From NCBI GenBank assembly GCA_963204915.1, contig CAUJHS010000091.1:1-64000 (forward strand): a DNA stretch of 64,000 bases. The letters are read 5' to 3'. Of the stretch, positions 37,901 to 45,272 are shown piece by piece. This DNA is from Planctomycetota bacterium. Its GTDB lineage: Bacteria > Planctomycetota > Planctomycetia > Pirellulales > Pirellulaceae. Within the stretch, counting starts at the first letter, position 1, and every line of letters begins with the position of its first letter. The position numbers were made by a program, and so were the translations under genes. The notes below the pieces were generated by a model. That model had not been told where the DNA came from, made no database searches, and was given only the letters and a program-made list of their open reading frames with translations.

Positions 37901-38229
37901 CGCTCGAAGTGCTGTCGCATCACGCTCAGGCCACGCACAATCGCTTGGGTGAAGACGACGCGCGAGAGCAGTTGCAACGATGTGGTCAACTGATGGGTGC
38001 TCTGCACCGCCGCGCCCATACCGGTGTTGAACGCTTTTCCGGTCTGGTGCGCGCCAGTGCTGAGCTTGGCCAACGCCTTGCTGGCGTTACCCGACGACGA
38101 GTTGAATTTCTTGAGTGAGGCGGCGTCGTGGCCTAACGACTTGTTGAGCCGGTCGAGGCTCTTATCGAGTTTGTCGAGGGTTGCGAGTGCCTGGGACGCG
38201 TCGAAGCCTAATTTCTGCGTAATTTCCAT
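34915..38229 (-). CDS. phage tail tape-measure protein (TP901 family)
   Basis: The 1104-aa protein starts MEITQKLGFDASQALATL and shows the tape-measure core: long alternating coiled-coil and hydrophobic helices, an N-terminal region like TP901 (FGRLGPIASASGLSLEEISA, ISVRGTNTSESITQLRAT), and a C-terminal region with VRGMDTVSVMARPGEFIMNP. Tape measures set tail length and help DNA entry. The ATG at 38229 is preferred to a TTG at 38307. It is the only clear structural phage gene here and is preceded by four small genes on the same strand. Confidence 0.9.
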   Translation of the reverse strand: MEITQKLGFDASQALATLDKLDKSLDRLNKSLGHDAASLKKFNSSSGNASKALAKLSTGAHQTGKAFNTGMGAAVQSTHQLTTSLQLLSRVVFTQAIVRGLSVMRQHFERTATAAAEFQRQVALISTIDDSGTSFSRIANDVRELSDSLNLPLLDTAAGVYQAISNQVGDFGESLRFAETSARFAHATNSSLADSVDLLSGALKSFGLDASQAERVAGIMFTTIDKGRISADELSNAFGRLGPIASASGLSLEEISAGLAAISVRGTNTSESITQLRATISAFLKPSVAMRRELDRLGFTSGDAALRTLGLGGALREVTSAAGGSQSRLAALLPNIRGLAGATALTIDGLQEFTQDLEAAEKAGTNFAKSKFAKVASTDAHKLTSEINKLSNALTVDFGQALLRTGVQVTDFFGGVDQFVSVMRQGERAIMAAVTSLTLMKSSIILTQAGMRQFGRQVELMSLTLGAAALGDVIGRSLDYQISRSINAATHALEQANRLDHTSFTEAQDAKVQTARELLGREIKLIHSRNEQARRLYGQDLSAIRARNEAMVASTTTALGRVLNARQALADRLAEVAADARGMASSSRDRVVGLGLTADQRAFDRAVRGTNEQTGALQRLGRAFKLAEEAAKKLRNATDHTQVSEALGQFGEANRLAESADLIAQRTGNRELEARAAGTMNKLLNEQLYAERELQRLAEQREVAAEKARATQQKSVDELRESIAVLMNNVSQFDPQGNLISDNSEARQTALKRIAELALSQNDLNAAGALGIADFVNRNLGDLKPVDLNLRIENGIKKIQNDLQKAFETFKLQVNVEPLEKLLGRQFTSPDDFAAGLSEAEKMSNDASAALAESRKAADEILRLRGELASIFTTLDQPSGLVQQFFADQSTANALLQIRSLADEVERLGESSNVTKAQVRETFADLSQLWDSLGPVDSRLLSDELAQVAAAIGKVNQIAQAQESAQATSRLGAELWRINQAIDAAQSSAAGFAGQLERAAAAASRIGVPGAMQGFANGGQVRGMDTVSVMARPGEFIMNPRSTQRFFSQIQAINAGQQPVYRQQGGSVTNVTVGDINVDGASAPQETARAVWAKIRREARRGTI

Positions 38230-38309
38230 TATAGTATCACCTGATAGAGGGGCTAGGTGTGGGGAGGGAAAACCGCCCCTCACAGTCGGCGCGGTGTGAT
38301 TGGCCAAAA

Positions 38310-38735
38310 TCAGTCTGCGGACGCCGTGGCGCTCGCTGTACTGCGATTTTGACGGGCTTTCGCGAGCGATTCCGCGCGTCTCTGACGCTCCTGCTCGCTC
38401 AGGATTTGCCGCCGTCGCGGTCGGATGACCTCAGCGACCGCGTCGAAATCGTCCACGTCGAAAACGACGGTTAGCTCGCCGAAATCGCCATCCTGCGTGA
38501 CGCGGACGCACGGGAGTCGCCGCAGCCGGGCGGCGATCCTAGGGTAGCCGTCGATGCTGGCCGCGAGATAACGACCGCCGTGCGGATAGACGTGGCCGAA
38601 GCGGCACCGGATAAACAAATCCCACGGATCGCGAGAGCCTGGTTGCTCCTTGCCGACACGGTAGCGTTGCGCGTAGGTCGTCAGGTCGATGCAGGTTGGC
38701 TTCGGCCAGACCAATACAGGAATAGTGCTTTGCAT
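38310..38735 (-). CDS. small protein upstream of the tape measure
   Basis: The 141-aa protein has a beta-rich N-terminal half (PVLVWPKPTCIDLTTYAQRY, WDLFIRCRFGHVYPHGGRY, LTVVFDVDDFDAVAEV) and a basic, Glu/Arg-rich C-terminal helix ending in Ser/Ala/Thr. I do not recognise the family. Position between a gpG-like small gene and the tape measure suggests a tail or assembly role. It lies 5 bp downstream of the 38741-39148 gene. Confidence 0.6.
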   Translation of the reverse strand: MQSTIPVLVWPKPTCIDLTTYAQRYRVGKEQPGSRDPWDLFIRCRFGHVYPHGGRYLAASIDGYPRIAARLRRLPCVRVTQDGDFGELTVVFDVDDFDAVAEVIRPRRRQILSEQERQRRAESLAKARQNRSTASATASAD

Positions 38736-38740
38736 CGAGA

Positions 38741-39148
38741 TTAGCTCCGCTTACGCAAGCCGAGCAGTTCGGGGTTCTCGCGACGAATGCGCAGGTACTC
38801 GCTCATCGAGAGCCGTGATACGTCGATCTCCTTCGGCGGCGATTTCTTCGCGACCTGCGGTGCGACGTGCTCGCGAAACAGATTCCCGAAGACCTCTGGT
38901 TGCGATTTCATCCGTTTGATCGCTTCGTCCGCGGATGTTTGCTGGCCGTCGAACTCGACGACGACATTGCCGTCGATGACTTTCGCGGAGTCACGAAATA
39001 ACGTCAAAAACTGTCGGGGTTGGTACGCATTGTGTGCCTGCGCGGCAATCGCAATGTCGCGCTCGATCTGCCTTGCCTCGCACTGACCCTGCCAGTAGGC
39101 GGCCTTGTCCTGTTGTTCAGCAATCTGTTTTTCAAAGTCTGCGGTCAT
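38741..39148 (-). CDS. small phage-type protein upstream of the tape measure
   Basis: The 135-aa protein is mostly helical with EVFGNLFREHVAP and a C-terminal YLRIRRENPELLGL. The pattern of DEAIKRMKSQPEVFGNLF resembles phage minor structural or scaffold-type sequences, but no family could be named. AAAGG precedes the ATG at 39148 by 11 nt. It lies 2 bp after the 39151-39372 gene. Confidence 0.6.
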   Translation of the reverse strand: MTADFEKQIAEQQDKAAYWQGQCEARQIERDIAIAAQAHNAYQPRQFLTLFRDSAKVIDGNVVVEFDGQQTSADEAIKRMKSQPEVFGNLFREHVAPQVAKKSPPKEIDVSRLSMSEYLRIRRENPELLGLRKRS

Positions 39149-39150
39149 GG

Positions 39151-39372
39151 TTAGTACCTTTCGATGGTCGCGGGGTTGATAGAGTCTTGAGCGGACCGAC
39201 GTTGGTGCCACTCGATGAGTTGTCGTTCGGTCATTTGGGCGCGTTCAGTTACGGCCGCTGTGTCCTCTGCCATCATCTCGGAGATCGCGAACAATTCCGC
39301 CTTGGCCTCCGAGGCTTCCTTGCCGTCCAGGCTCCAAGACTTTCCGTTCCATGTCGGTGATTTCGTCTTCAT
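39151..39372 (-). CDS. small protein
   Basis: The 73-aa, helical, acidic product (EASEAKAELFAISEMM, TERAQMTERQLIEWHQRRS) has no recognised family. It overlaps the Cys-rich frame 39245-39580 by 128 bp in another frame, so one of the two may be a frameshifted extension. Confidence 0.55.
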   Translation of the reverse strand: MKTKSPTWNGKSWSLDGKEASEAKAELFAISEMMAEDTAAVTERAQMTERQLIEWHQRRSAQDSINPATIERY

Positions 39373-39580
39373 TTGCTACATTGATGATTTTGAGATGACA
39401 GTTAAATTCCTCGGTGTTCAGGCCGAGGTCGCGGAGGAAATCAATCGCTTTCGCCTCGGTAAGAAGTAGCGATCTGTCGTCTTGCTCGACGACGTAATAG
39501 CCGCCACGCCTCTGGACACATGGATCGCAGCGTTGGCACAGACAATCGCGAGACGGTCTACCGCAGTTGCGACACAGCAT
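39245..39580 (-). CDS. small Cys-rich zinc-ribbon-like protein
   Basis: The 111-aa frame begins MLCRNCGRPSRDCLCQRCDPC, a CxxC...CxCxxC zinc-ribbon-like start, followed by SLLLTEAKAIDFLRDLGLN. The last third is Gly/Arg-rich and looks like a shadow of the next gene, so the coding part may end earlier or shift frame near 39372. The ATG at 39580 overlaps the end of a weak ORF in the hairpin region (TAATG). Confidence 0.5.
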   Translation of the reverse strand: MLCRNCGRPSRDCLCQRCDPCVQRRGGYYVVEQDDRSLLLTEAKAIDFLRDLGLNTEEFNCHLKIINVANEDEITDMERKVLEPGRQGSLGGQGGIVRDLRDDGRGHSGRN

Positions 39581-39929
39581 TAGGTTGCTCCAAGAGAACA
39601 CCGTTCCCACGTCGATGACGTGGGAACGGCCAGGGCTACGACTCGCGGCGCACGCGGGTCGTGTAAAATTGGTCGCCGCCAGCCGGGACTGGTGGCGACG
39701 ACCAAGGCTCGGCAAGTATCCCAGTCGCCGGGGCCTACGATATGAGAAGCCCCGACCGCGAAGCCGGAGACGCGGATCAGGGGCAGGCCGACGCAACGAG
39801 CGACAGCCATGTAAGAAGTCCCGCCTGTAACGTCGATTACAGGCGGGGTGCTCGTCGGACTACACCGTCCGAGAGCGTTGTGTTTGGGGCGGCTGACCGG
39901 ACGCGAAGACGGTCAGCCGCCGCGCGGCC
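39581..39929 (-). other. array of seven hairpins between HNH-AP2 and the zinc-ribbon gene; candidate structured RNA
   Basis: Stems, most of them perfect or with one G-U pair, lie at 39601-39629 (13-bp arms), 39639-39661 (9 bp), 39672-39699 (11 bp), 39749-39784 (two stacked 5-bp steps), 39820-39847 (11 bp), 39855-39872 (6 bp) and 39889-39920 (11 bp). Each uses a different sequence, so they are not copies of one repeat. The gap could be a structured RNA from the minus-strand transcript. An alternative is a 76-aa ORF at 39580-39810 whose stop overlaps the next start, but stems this strong inside coding DNA would be odd. Confidence 0.55.
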
Positions 39930-40436
39930 TCATCCGTGGTCGCCGATCAGTTCAGCGACGTGGCGCTCGTTCGAGTAGGCGAACTCGCCGAAGTACGTCT
40001 TAGCGGCTTGGTCGTAGCTCAGGCCAGCTTCCAGCGCGGTGTCGAAACAGCCAAGGTGCCTGCTCCTGCCGTTGACTATGATGGTGGCATACCAGCGTTT
40101 GTCTCGCTTGTTCCATGTAACGCCCTTGAAACCGGATGTGTTGTTCTTTTGCGGACCGCGATTCGCTAGGTTCTGTTGATTGGTCGCGGCTCGCAAGTTA
40201 AACGTCTGGTTGTTCAAGCCGTCGCCGTCCCTGTGGTCAATATGGGCGTCTAAAGACATGCCGCGAAGCTCGGCGATCAGCCTGTGCATCTTGACGTACT
40301 TGCCATCTTGCCAGCGCGATGCATAGAGGGTGCCTGATCGTCCCTTGTTGGCGAACCACTCGAACTGATTCAGATAATCGAACAGGTCATCGTCAACCAA
40401 TGCCACTCTGTCCCGTGTCAACGGAATCTCTCTCAC
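39930..40436 (-). CDS. second HNH-AP2 endonuclease
   Basis: The 168-aa protein has HIDHRDGDGLNNQTFNLRA (HNH) and SGFKGVTWNKRDKRWYATI with FDTALEAGLSYDQAAKTYFG (AP2 domain). It resembles the protein at 34206-34745 from end to end. A GTG start at 40436 overlaps the upstream stop by 4 bp, showing translational coupling. The hairpin array lies directly downstream. Confidence 0.85.
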   Translation of the reverse strand: MREIPLTRDRVALVDDDLFDYLNQFEWFANKGRSGTLYASRWQDGKYVKMHRLIAELRGMSLDAHIDHRDGDGLNNQTFNLRAATNQQNLANRGPQKNNTSGFKGVTWNKRDKRWYATIIVNGRSRHLGCFDTALEAGLSYDQAAKTYFGEFAYSNERHVAELIGDHG

Positions 40437-40633
40437 TTCTTCTTCCTCCCGATTACGACGGTGTTGCTAGGAGTGTGAATCATCTTGAGTGGCCCACCCT
40501 CAAAATAGATGCGGTCGTCTTGCACCTTGGTCACGACGAATTCGGTTAGCCTGATGCCTTGTCCGCGAGTCTGAATCGCGTATAGGAGTCGATGGCCGGG
40601 TCTGACTTCCCGACCGAGTGTGTCAGTTGGCAT
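40433..40633 (-). CDS. small protein of unknown function
   Basis: The 66-aa product looks beta-rich (GHRLLYAIQTRGQGIRLTEF, DDRIYFEGGPLKMIHT) and ends in RKKK. No family is recognised. It overlaps both neighbours: 11 bp with the upstream 125-aa gene and 4 bp with HNH-AP2. Confidence 0.55.
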   Translation of the reverse strand: MPTDTLGREVRPGHRLLYAIQTRGQGIRLTEFVVTKVQDDRIYFEGGPLKMIHTPSNTVVIGRKKK

Positions 40634-41000
40634 GTCTTCTTATCTCGTCAAGTTTGTGGATCGCTTCTCGTTGGGTCGAGCCAACCAACATCAACAGCCG
40701 CACCATCTCGTCCGTACCGAACCGGTGCCGGCTCCCGTCGGTGTCGTGGATCGACCATTGCAGCCCTCGCGGGCCGCCAACGTATTTGATCGTGGCCGGG
40801 ACCAAGTCGGCGAAGAACTGAGTCTCAGCTTCGCGTTTGGCGGCGTCGAGGATTCCTCTTGCCTCGCTTCGAGATTTTCCTGCTATCAGCAGGGCGGTCG
40901 TTGCTCCGCTCTGATTGGTCGGCTGGCCGCCGATCTGGTATCGTGCGTGCCTGGGTGCCGTCGGGATGAACTGGACGCCAGCCGTCGCGTGTCGATTCAT
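40623..41000 (-). CDS. small element protein
   Basis: The 125-aa protein has a convincing C-terminal half (ARGILDAAKREAETQFFADL, TDEMVRLLMLVGSTQREA) without a recognised family. An ATG frame at 40825-41016 overlaps it and has a plausible start (MNQLSYESTRDGWRPVHPDG), so a frameshift in this gene is possible. It lies directly beside the iteron region. Confidence 0.5.
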   Translation of the reverse strand: MNRHATAGVQFIPTAPRHARYQIGGQPTNQSGATTALLIAGKSRSEARGILDAAKREAETQFFADLVPATIKYVGGPRGLQWSIHDTDGSRHRFGTDEMVRLLMLVGSTQREAIHKLDEIRRHAN

Positions 41001-41070
41001 AGGAAAGTTGGTTCATGGTGCGGTGACGTGGTCAGAGGATTACTGATTACCGTTCTAAAATTCGAGTAAT

Positions 41071-41287
41071 CACCAAACTCCGCAGATTTCACTAAGCAAA
41101 ACACTGGGTGAAATGTTGTTTGCGGAGTTTGCGGAGTTTGTTTTGACGAATCAGTAACATAGTGAAGAGCAGTAAATGGAATCTCTTATAAGGAAGAAAC
41201 CCTGAAACTGCCCACCAAACTCCGCAAACTCCGCAAACTCGACGTAACTCCCTGAAATCAAAAGACTTGCGAGTGCGGAGTTTGGTG
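41071..41287. other. iteron region with nested inverted repeats, candidate replication origin or control region
   Basis: Six copies of GCGGAGTTT, three on each strand, occur at 41075-41083, 41122-41130, 41131-41139, 41217-41225, 41226-41234 and 41275-41283. The outer arms (CACCAAACTCCGCA, 41071-41084; TGCGGAGTTTGGTG, 41274-41287) and the inner arms (about 41120-41139 and 41217-41236) are both inverted, so the 217-bp block could form a cruciform. Adjacency to the helicase/primase gene supports an origin of the element. Binding of a repressor is an alternative. Confidence 0.6.
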
Positions 41288-41304
41288 AGGACAGTCATTA
41301 TCGT

Positions 41305-42945
41305 TCACCGACGGGTAATCTCGATGAGGGCAGTCTTAGTCCTATCGAGGGGTGGGAACCTGATCTCGACGCCGTGCCGCTTGAGGAACGCCGCGTCGCG
41401 GTCCAGCGTGGACCGGACCCGCCTCGCCGTGCCGCATTCCACCCTGGTCGCCGCCGCAAGCTGGCTCGCGGTGCCCTTCCAATTCCCTAACGCGACCACG
41501 GCCTGGGCAAGCTCGCTGGCATTCTCGTCTTGCAGGCGTTGCTTGCTGGCGCTCTCAATCACCGGTAGCCGCAGCCGCCCCGTTGGTTCGGGCAGGTCAA
41601 GGTGGAGCAGCGTGTACATGATCGCTGGTCCCTCTTCCTTGAGTCTCTCCATGAAGAGCGGCTTCGGTATGTCTGCTTCGGGCGGGTCCACTTGGATCAC
41701 CGTGATCCTCGTGTCACCGTGGAAGATCGGACAAGCGGCCCGGTCGTTGCTGCACTGCACGAAATGCGTGTAGTTCGGTGCCTCATACTGGTTGTGGTGC
41801 ATTTTGCGGATCGCCAGCTTCAATCCGGTGACGCAGTCCTTGATGCGTTCATGAACACCGTCCTTGGCGATGTTCCGCTCTTCGACGGCACACAGCACGG
41901 CACCCTCGATCTCGGCGTTGAACTCGCCGGTCAGCGCCCGGTCTGCCTTCGTGACGCCCTTCGTCACGAGCAGCGAGAACGCTTCCCAAAAGATCGACTT
42001 GCCTGAGTTCTCCGGGCCGAACAGAAACAAATAGGGAAGACGGTCTTCCGGGTGCCGCAGGATGGAGGCGTACCACTGCATCAAGTACAACGGGCCGTCT
42101 TCACCGAGATCACGACCAACATGCCGGAACATCATGTCCCAGTGTGAATGTTGGCCAACCACCGGCTGATATGTGTATTGCGGCGCGTCCATGTTCCAGA
42201 CACGCGGTTCTGGATACTCCGGTTGAAACGGAACGCATATCCGGTGGAATGGGGACACGAGAGCGTGACCGATTTGCGTGACAGCGCCAGATGGGGACAG
42301 GCCACGCGACATCAGAGCATACCGGAGCGACTCCTTGCATCGCTTGACCCAACTGCCGTCATCTTTCCGCAGGTAATAGCCGTATATCTCGCTGATGCCA
42401 GAGTCGGACGGCTGGTGATCGACGACCCTGATGATCTCAGCGTAGTGGCTGATTGCTGGCTTATACGGGTTCTCGTAGTGTCGCTGCCAGTAGCTTTTTA
42501 GCGAGTTCTCCCAACCGGGCGGTCGAGTGTCTTTGTCCTCGTGCGAAGTCCTCACGACCAGCGTGTTGTCACCTTCGTAGATAATGTACGTCCGGCAGTC
42601 GTCGAATGGAGCGACTTGGTTGTGGTGTCCAAACTCGGCGAGCGTTGCAGCGACACCGGCCCAAGCGCGAAACTCATATCCCCTCTTGGTGGGCACGCCA
42701 CCGTGGACCATCGCCGCTGTGTGCAATACCGGGTGATCGGTGATGGGCAGCATGTAGCCTCGCTCAGTCATCCTCCACGCCGGGTGAGGTTGGACTTGAG
42801 AATAGGCAAGCCATTCATCACCCACAGGGACGCATTCGAGATCACAGTCCACGTCGAATGGGAAGAGTCCCTTGATGCACGGCGCGATGGAGGCAGCGCG
42901 CGCGTACAGAGTGTCGCCTTCCCGGCGACCGGGTAGTTCAATCAT
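41305..42945 (-). CDS. DUF5906/phage-type primase-helicase
   Basis: The 546-aa protein has an N-terminal half without clear motifs and a C-terminal SF3-like helicase with Walker A LFLFGPENSGKS (about residue 307) and a Walker B-like ALCAVEERN-type region (GAVLCAVEERNIAK). A C-terminal winged helix (LEASAAATRVECGT-like, GNWKGTASQLAAATRVECG) follows. It is likely the replication protein of the element. A terminator-like hairpin lies upstream at 42981-43013. Confidence 0.82.
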   Translation of the reverse strand: MIELPGRREGDTLYARAASIAPCIKGLFPFDVDCDLECVPVGDEWLAYSQVQPHPAWRMTERGYMLPITDHPVLHTAAMVHGGVPTKRGYEFRAWAGVAATLAEFGHHNQVAPFDDCRTYIIYEGDNTLVVRTSHEDKDTRPPGWENSLKSYWQRHYENPYKPAISHYAEIIRVVDHQPSDSGISEIYGYYLRKDDGSWVKRCKESLRYALMSRGLSPSGAVTQIGHALVSPFHRICVPFQPEYPEPRVWNMDAPQYTYQPVVGQHSHWDMMFRHVGRDLGEDGPLYLMQWYASILRHPEDRLPYLFLFGPENSGKSIFWEAFSLLVTKGVTKADRALTGEFNAEIEGAVLCAVEERNIAKDGVHERIKDCVTGLKLAIRKMHHNQYEAPNYTHFVQCSNDRAACPIFHGDTRITVIQVDPPEADIPKPLFMERLKEEGPAIMYTLLHLDLPEPTGRLRLPVIESASKQRLQDENASELAQAVVALGNWKGTASQLAAATRVECGTARRVRSTLDRDAAFLKRHGVEIRFPPLDRTKTALIEITRR

Positions 42946-42968
42946 TTCATTTGGCTCACATTTGGCTC
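42946..42968. repeat. tandem 11-bp duplication upstream of the helicase start
   Basis: CATTTGGCTCA occurs twice in a row at about 42948-42969, directly upstream of the ATG at 42945. It could affect expression of the helicase gene or be neutral slippage. Confidence 0.4.
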
Positions 42969-42980
42969 AAGAAATAAAGA

Positions 42981-43013
42981 CCCTGCTGCCCGGAGCCAAA
43001 ACGGGCAGCAGGG
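42981..43013 (-). terminator. terminator-like hairpin upstream of the helicase
   Basis: CCCTGCTGCCCG (42981-42992) and CGGGCAGCAGGG (43002-43013) form a perfect 12-bp stem. On the minus strand it is followed by TCTTTATTTC. It lies between the regulator gene and the helicase gene. Confidence 0.6.
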
Positions 43014-43157
43014 TGAGGCACCGGGGATCAGTCGATGCCGTTGTTGTTTGAAAAGACTCGCCGCCGGACAACGCCTAGAACCGGCGACGAGCAGGCGAGC
43101 GGCGAAGGCCGCGTTGATTCCCGCCCCGGCCCGCAGACCGTGGACCGGGGCCATGCC

Positions 43158-43754
43158 TCACCTGTCACCTTCGCGGAGCACGGGTCGCAGTTCCCTCTTC
43201 CTTGCTCTCTTGCGTAGCCGGGCCATCGCGCCTCGGACTACGCCCATCTTGACCCCCAGGTCGTCGGCCATGTCTTGATAGCTCATACCCTCAAGCCGCC
43301 GCTCTAAAACCTGAGACTCGACCCATTCAAGGTCCATTCCCTCCGGTATCTCGACCGGCTCGTCGGGATCGTGGTAGCAGCGTGACCCGTCGGCGTGTTG
43401 CTCCAAGAATGCGTCACGCTTGGATCGCACCCGCCGTAGCTCGACGTGTTCTTCCAAACCCTTGACTCGGCGGTCGTGGTTCGTTGAGCGGGGAATTGGG
43501 ACTCGCGTGCGGTCCTCGTTCTTGGCGTCCTTGTGACCGTACCAGAGATGCGAGCAGATATACTTGTGGGCGTCCTCAGCCGTGACCGCATTCGTCTTGA
43601 GCGATTGGACCGCGTCCACGAGCTTAAAGAACGCGGTACTCTGGCTGTCGTAGGGCAGGTTCTCGGCGATGAAGATCGCATATAGGTTTTTGATTTCGTT
43701 GGTAACGTCAGGGTCGTCGGCGCGCAGCCGACGGAGCAAGTCTTCGGTAAGCAT
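43158..43754 (-). CDS. sigma-region-4-like helix-turn-helix protein
   Basis: The 198-aa protein has an N-terminal helical region and a C-terminal helix-turn-helix like sigma factor region 4 (RRLEGMSYQDMADDLGVKMG then VVRGAMARLRKRARK). It may regulate late genes of the element. The ATG at 43754 was chosen; an upstream longer frame starts at 43817. It is transcribed away from a palindrome-rich 0.9-kb gap. Confidence 0.6.
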   Translation of the reverse strand: MLTEDLLRRLRADDPDVTNEIKNLYAIFIAENLPYDSQSTAFFKLVDAVQSLKTNAVTAEDAHKYICSHLWYGHKDAKNEDRTRVPIPRSTNHDRRVKGLEEHVELRRVRSKRDAFLEQHADGSRCYHDPDEPVEIPEGMDLEWVESQVLERRLEGMSYQDMADDLGVKMGVVRGAMARLRKRARKRELRPVLREGDR

Positions 43755-44645
43755 GGTGTAGATCGAGGGTAGTAATAACCCGTCCAGCGTGGAGCGGGGT
43801 TGTGCAAGAGCGCACACAGAGTTCGTGGCACCCTAATACGTTCGGTTTTTGCGTTTTGTGCGAAAAAATTTGGAAATTTTGTCGCAACTAATTCTTGTGA
43901 TTGGAGGGCGTAAAAACGTGCTACTCCAAGTGACTTGCCGGGGCACCTTCCAGGTGCCTCGTTATACGAAATCGTCTTCAAATGTCGGCCGACTCGCCAA
44001 AGTAGATACCTCGCCCAACTCGATTCATCCGAGGTATCGGACGAAGGTTGTCTAATTCAGTTACCCGCCGCAAAATGCCGATGGATGAGGCAATCCAGAG
44101 ATTTTCCAGAAAATCGTTCTTGTGAGGGGCACCCACCCTCGCGCGGTTGGATACTTCGCCAACAGAGAGTTGCTTTAGGGCAACACGTTGCAAAACTGCA
44201 ACATCCGGCATCACCGCTACCGTCCACACGGACCCGATAACTCGCCCCACGCGGCACGCCACCCAGAATCGGCGAATCCGACAAACCGGATCGACCGGTC
44301 GCACATTGGCCAGCATCGGACCCGATTAGGAGTCTTCAACGGACGTTGAAGCTAAGGCTCCGGCACAATCAGAACAGTTGGTGCAGACGTCCGCGGTCGA
44401 GTCGAGGGCAAACAGGCAACTAGCGTTAGCTGGTTAGGTTACAAGGGGACGTGTAGGCATGCCCGGTGGTGACAGGTATGCTAGGTGGGTTAAATCTGAG
44501 GGGGCAATCCACCCCCTACAACCGCTGTTATCCGCCAGCCCATTCCTCTGACTGGGTGCAAGTTTGCATACCCCTGATGCGGTGATTTTCAACTGGCGTC
44601 CGTTCTTGCACCGCGACGATTCAAGACGAGGGAAGGAGTCCTGTA
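43755..44645. other. palindrome-rich control region without a clear gene
   Basis: Imperfect IR GCGAAAAAATTT/AAATTTTGTCGC (about 43860-43885), perfect GGCACCT-TCC-AGGTGCC (43942-43958), GTTGCA-AAAC-TGCAAC (about 44187-44202) and CTTCAAC-GGAC-GTTGAAG (about 44334-44351) lie here. A 112-aa minus ORF (43978-44316) has no recognised pattern. The right end supplies the promoter and GGAAGGAG ribosome binding site of the methylase gene. Confidence 0.45.
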
Positions 44646-45272
44646 ATGCGATGCCCAAAGTGCGGAGACGAAGTACGATGTCGCTGCGGAAGCCGCATTT
44701 CGAACGAACAGGGCAACCTGTTCTATGCCGCGACGACGAAGTTGAAACTACTCAAAGCGGGTGGCAACGGACATTCCGAAGCCACCCAAGAGAGTAGCTC
44801 AAACCACGAGCGATACACGCCTCCTGAGCTGATCGCCTTTGTCCATAAAGTGCTTGGCCAGATCGACTTCGACCCAGCATCGAGCCACGAAGCCAACAAG
44901 ATTGTAAAGGCTAAGTCGATCCACACAAGGGAGTCCAACGGCCTAGAGCAGCAATGGGATGGCCGTGTTTTCCTCAATCCGCCATTTGACAACTGGCCCG
45001 CTTGGGTCTCAAAGCTCGAATCAGAAATTGAAGCCAAACGAGTCAAACAAGCCATCATGATCGGTCCGGCTAACATTTCTGCCTTTCGGCCATTGCTTCA
45101 ACGTGGCGGCCTGCTCTGCGTGCCTGATGAAAGACCGAAGTACCTCGATCCCTTTTCCGGCAAGCTCATTGATCCGCCTTTCGGATCGCTGATTTGCTAC
45201 GTCGGAAATCGCTACGACCGTTTTGCTAAAGCGTTCGCCCCACTCGGTATCGTTCTTCGACCGTTCACTTGA
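44646..45272 (+). CDS. phage-type DNA N6-adenine methyltransferase
   Basis: The 208-aa protein has a zinc-ribbon start (CPKCGDEVRCRC) and the phage Dam-type core: RYTPPELIAFVHKVLGQIDFDPASSHEA and VFLNPPFDNWPAW (NPPF at about residue 114). It should methylate adenines in element DNA, for example to avoid host restriction. AGGGAAGGAGTCCTGTA precedes the ATG. Confidence 0.9.
   Translation: MRCPKCGDEVRCRCGSRISNEQGNLFYAATTKLKLLKAGGNGHSEATQESSSNHERYTPPELIAFVHKVLGQIDFDPASSHEANKIVKAKSIHTRESNGLEQQWDGRVFLNPPFDNWPAWVSKLESEIEAKRVKQAIMIGPANISAFRPLLQRGGLLCVPDERPKYLDPFSGKLIDPPFGSLICYVGNRYDRFAKAFAPLGIVLRPFT

Noticed and set aside
43139-43165. GACCGTGGACCGGGGCC near 43139 as another insert arm
   Set aside because: It resembles the arms only in GTGGACC, lacks the GCGTGGGGCG core, and has no partner arm.
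43978-44316. A 112-aa minus ORF in the palindrome-rich gap
   Set aside because: It has an ATG but no recognised pattern and overlaps palindromes; kept only as a note.
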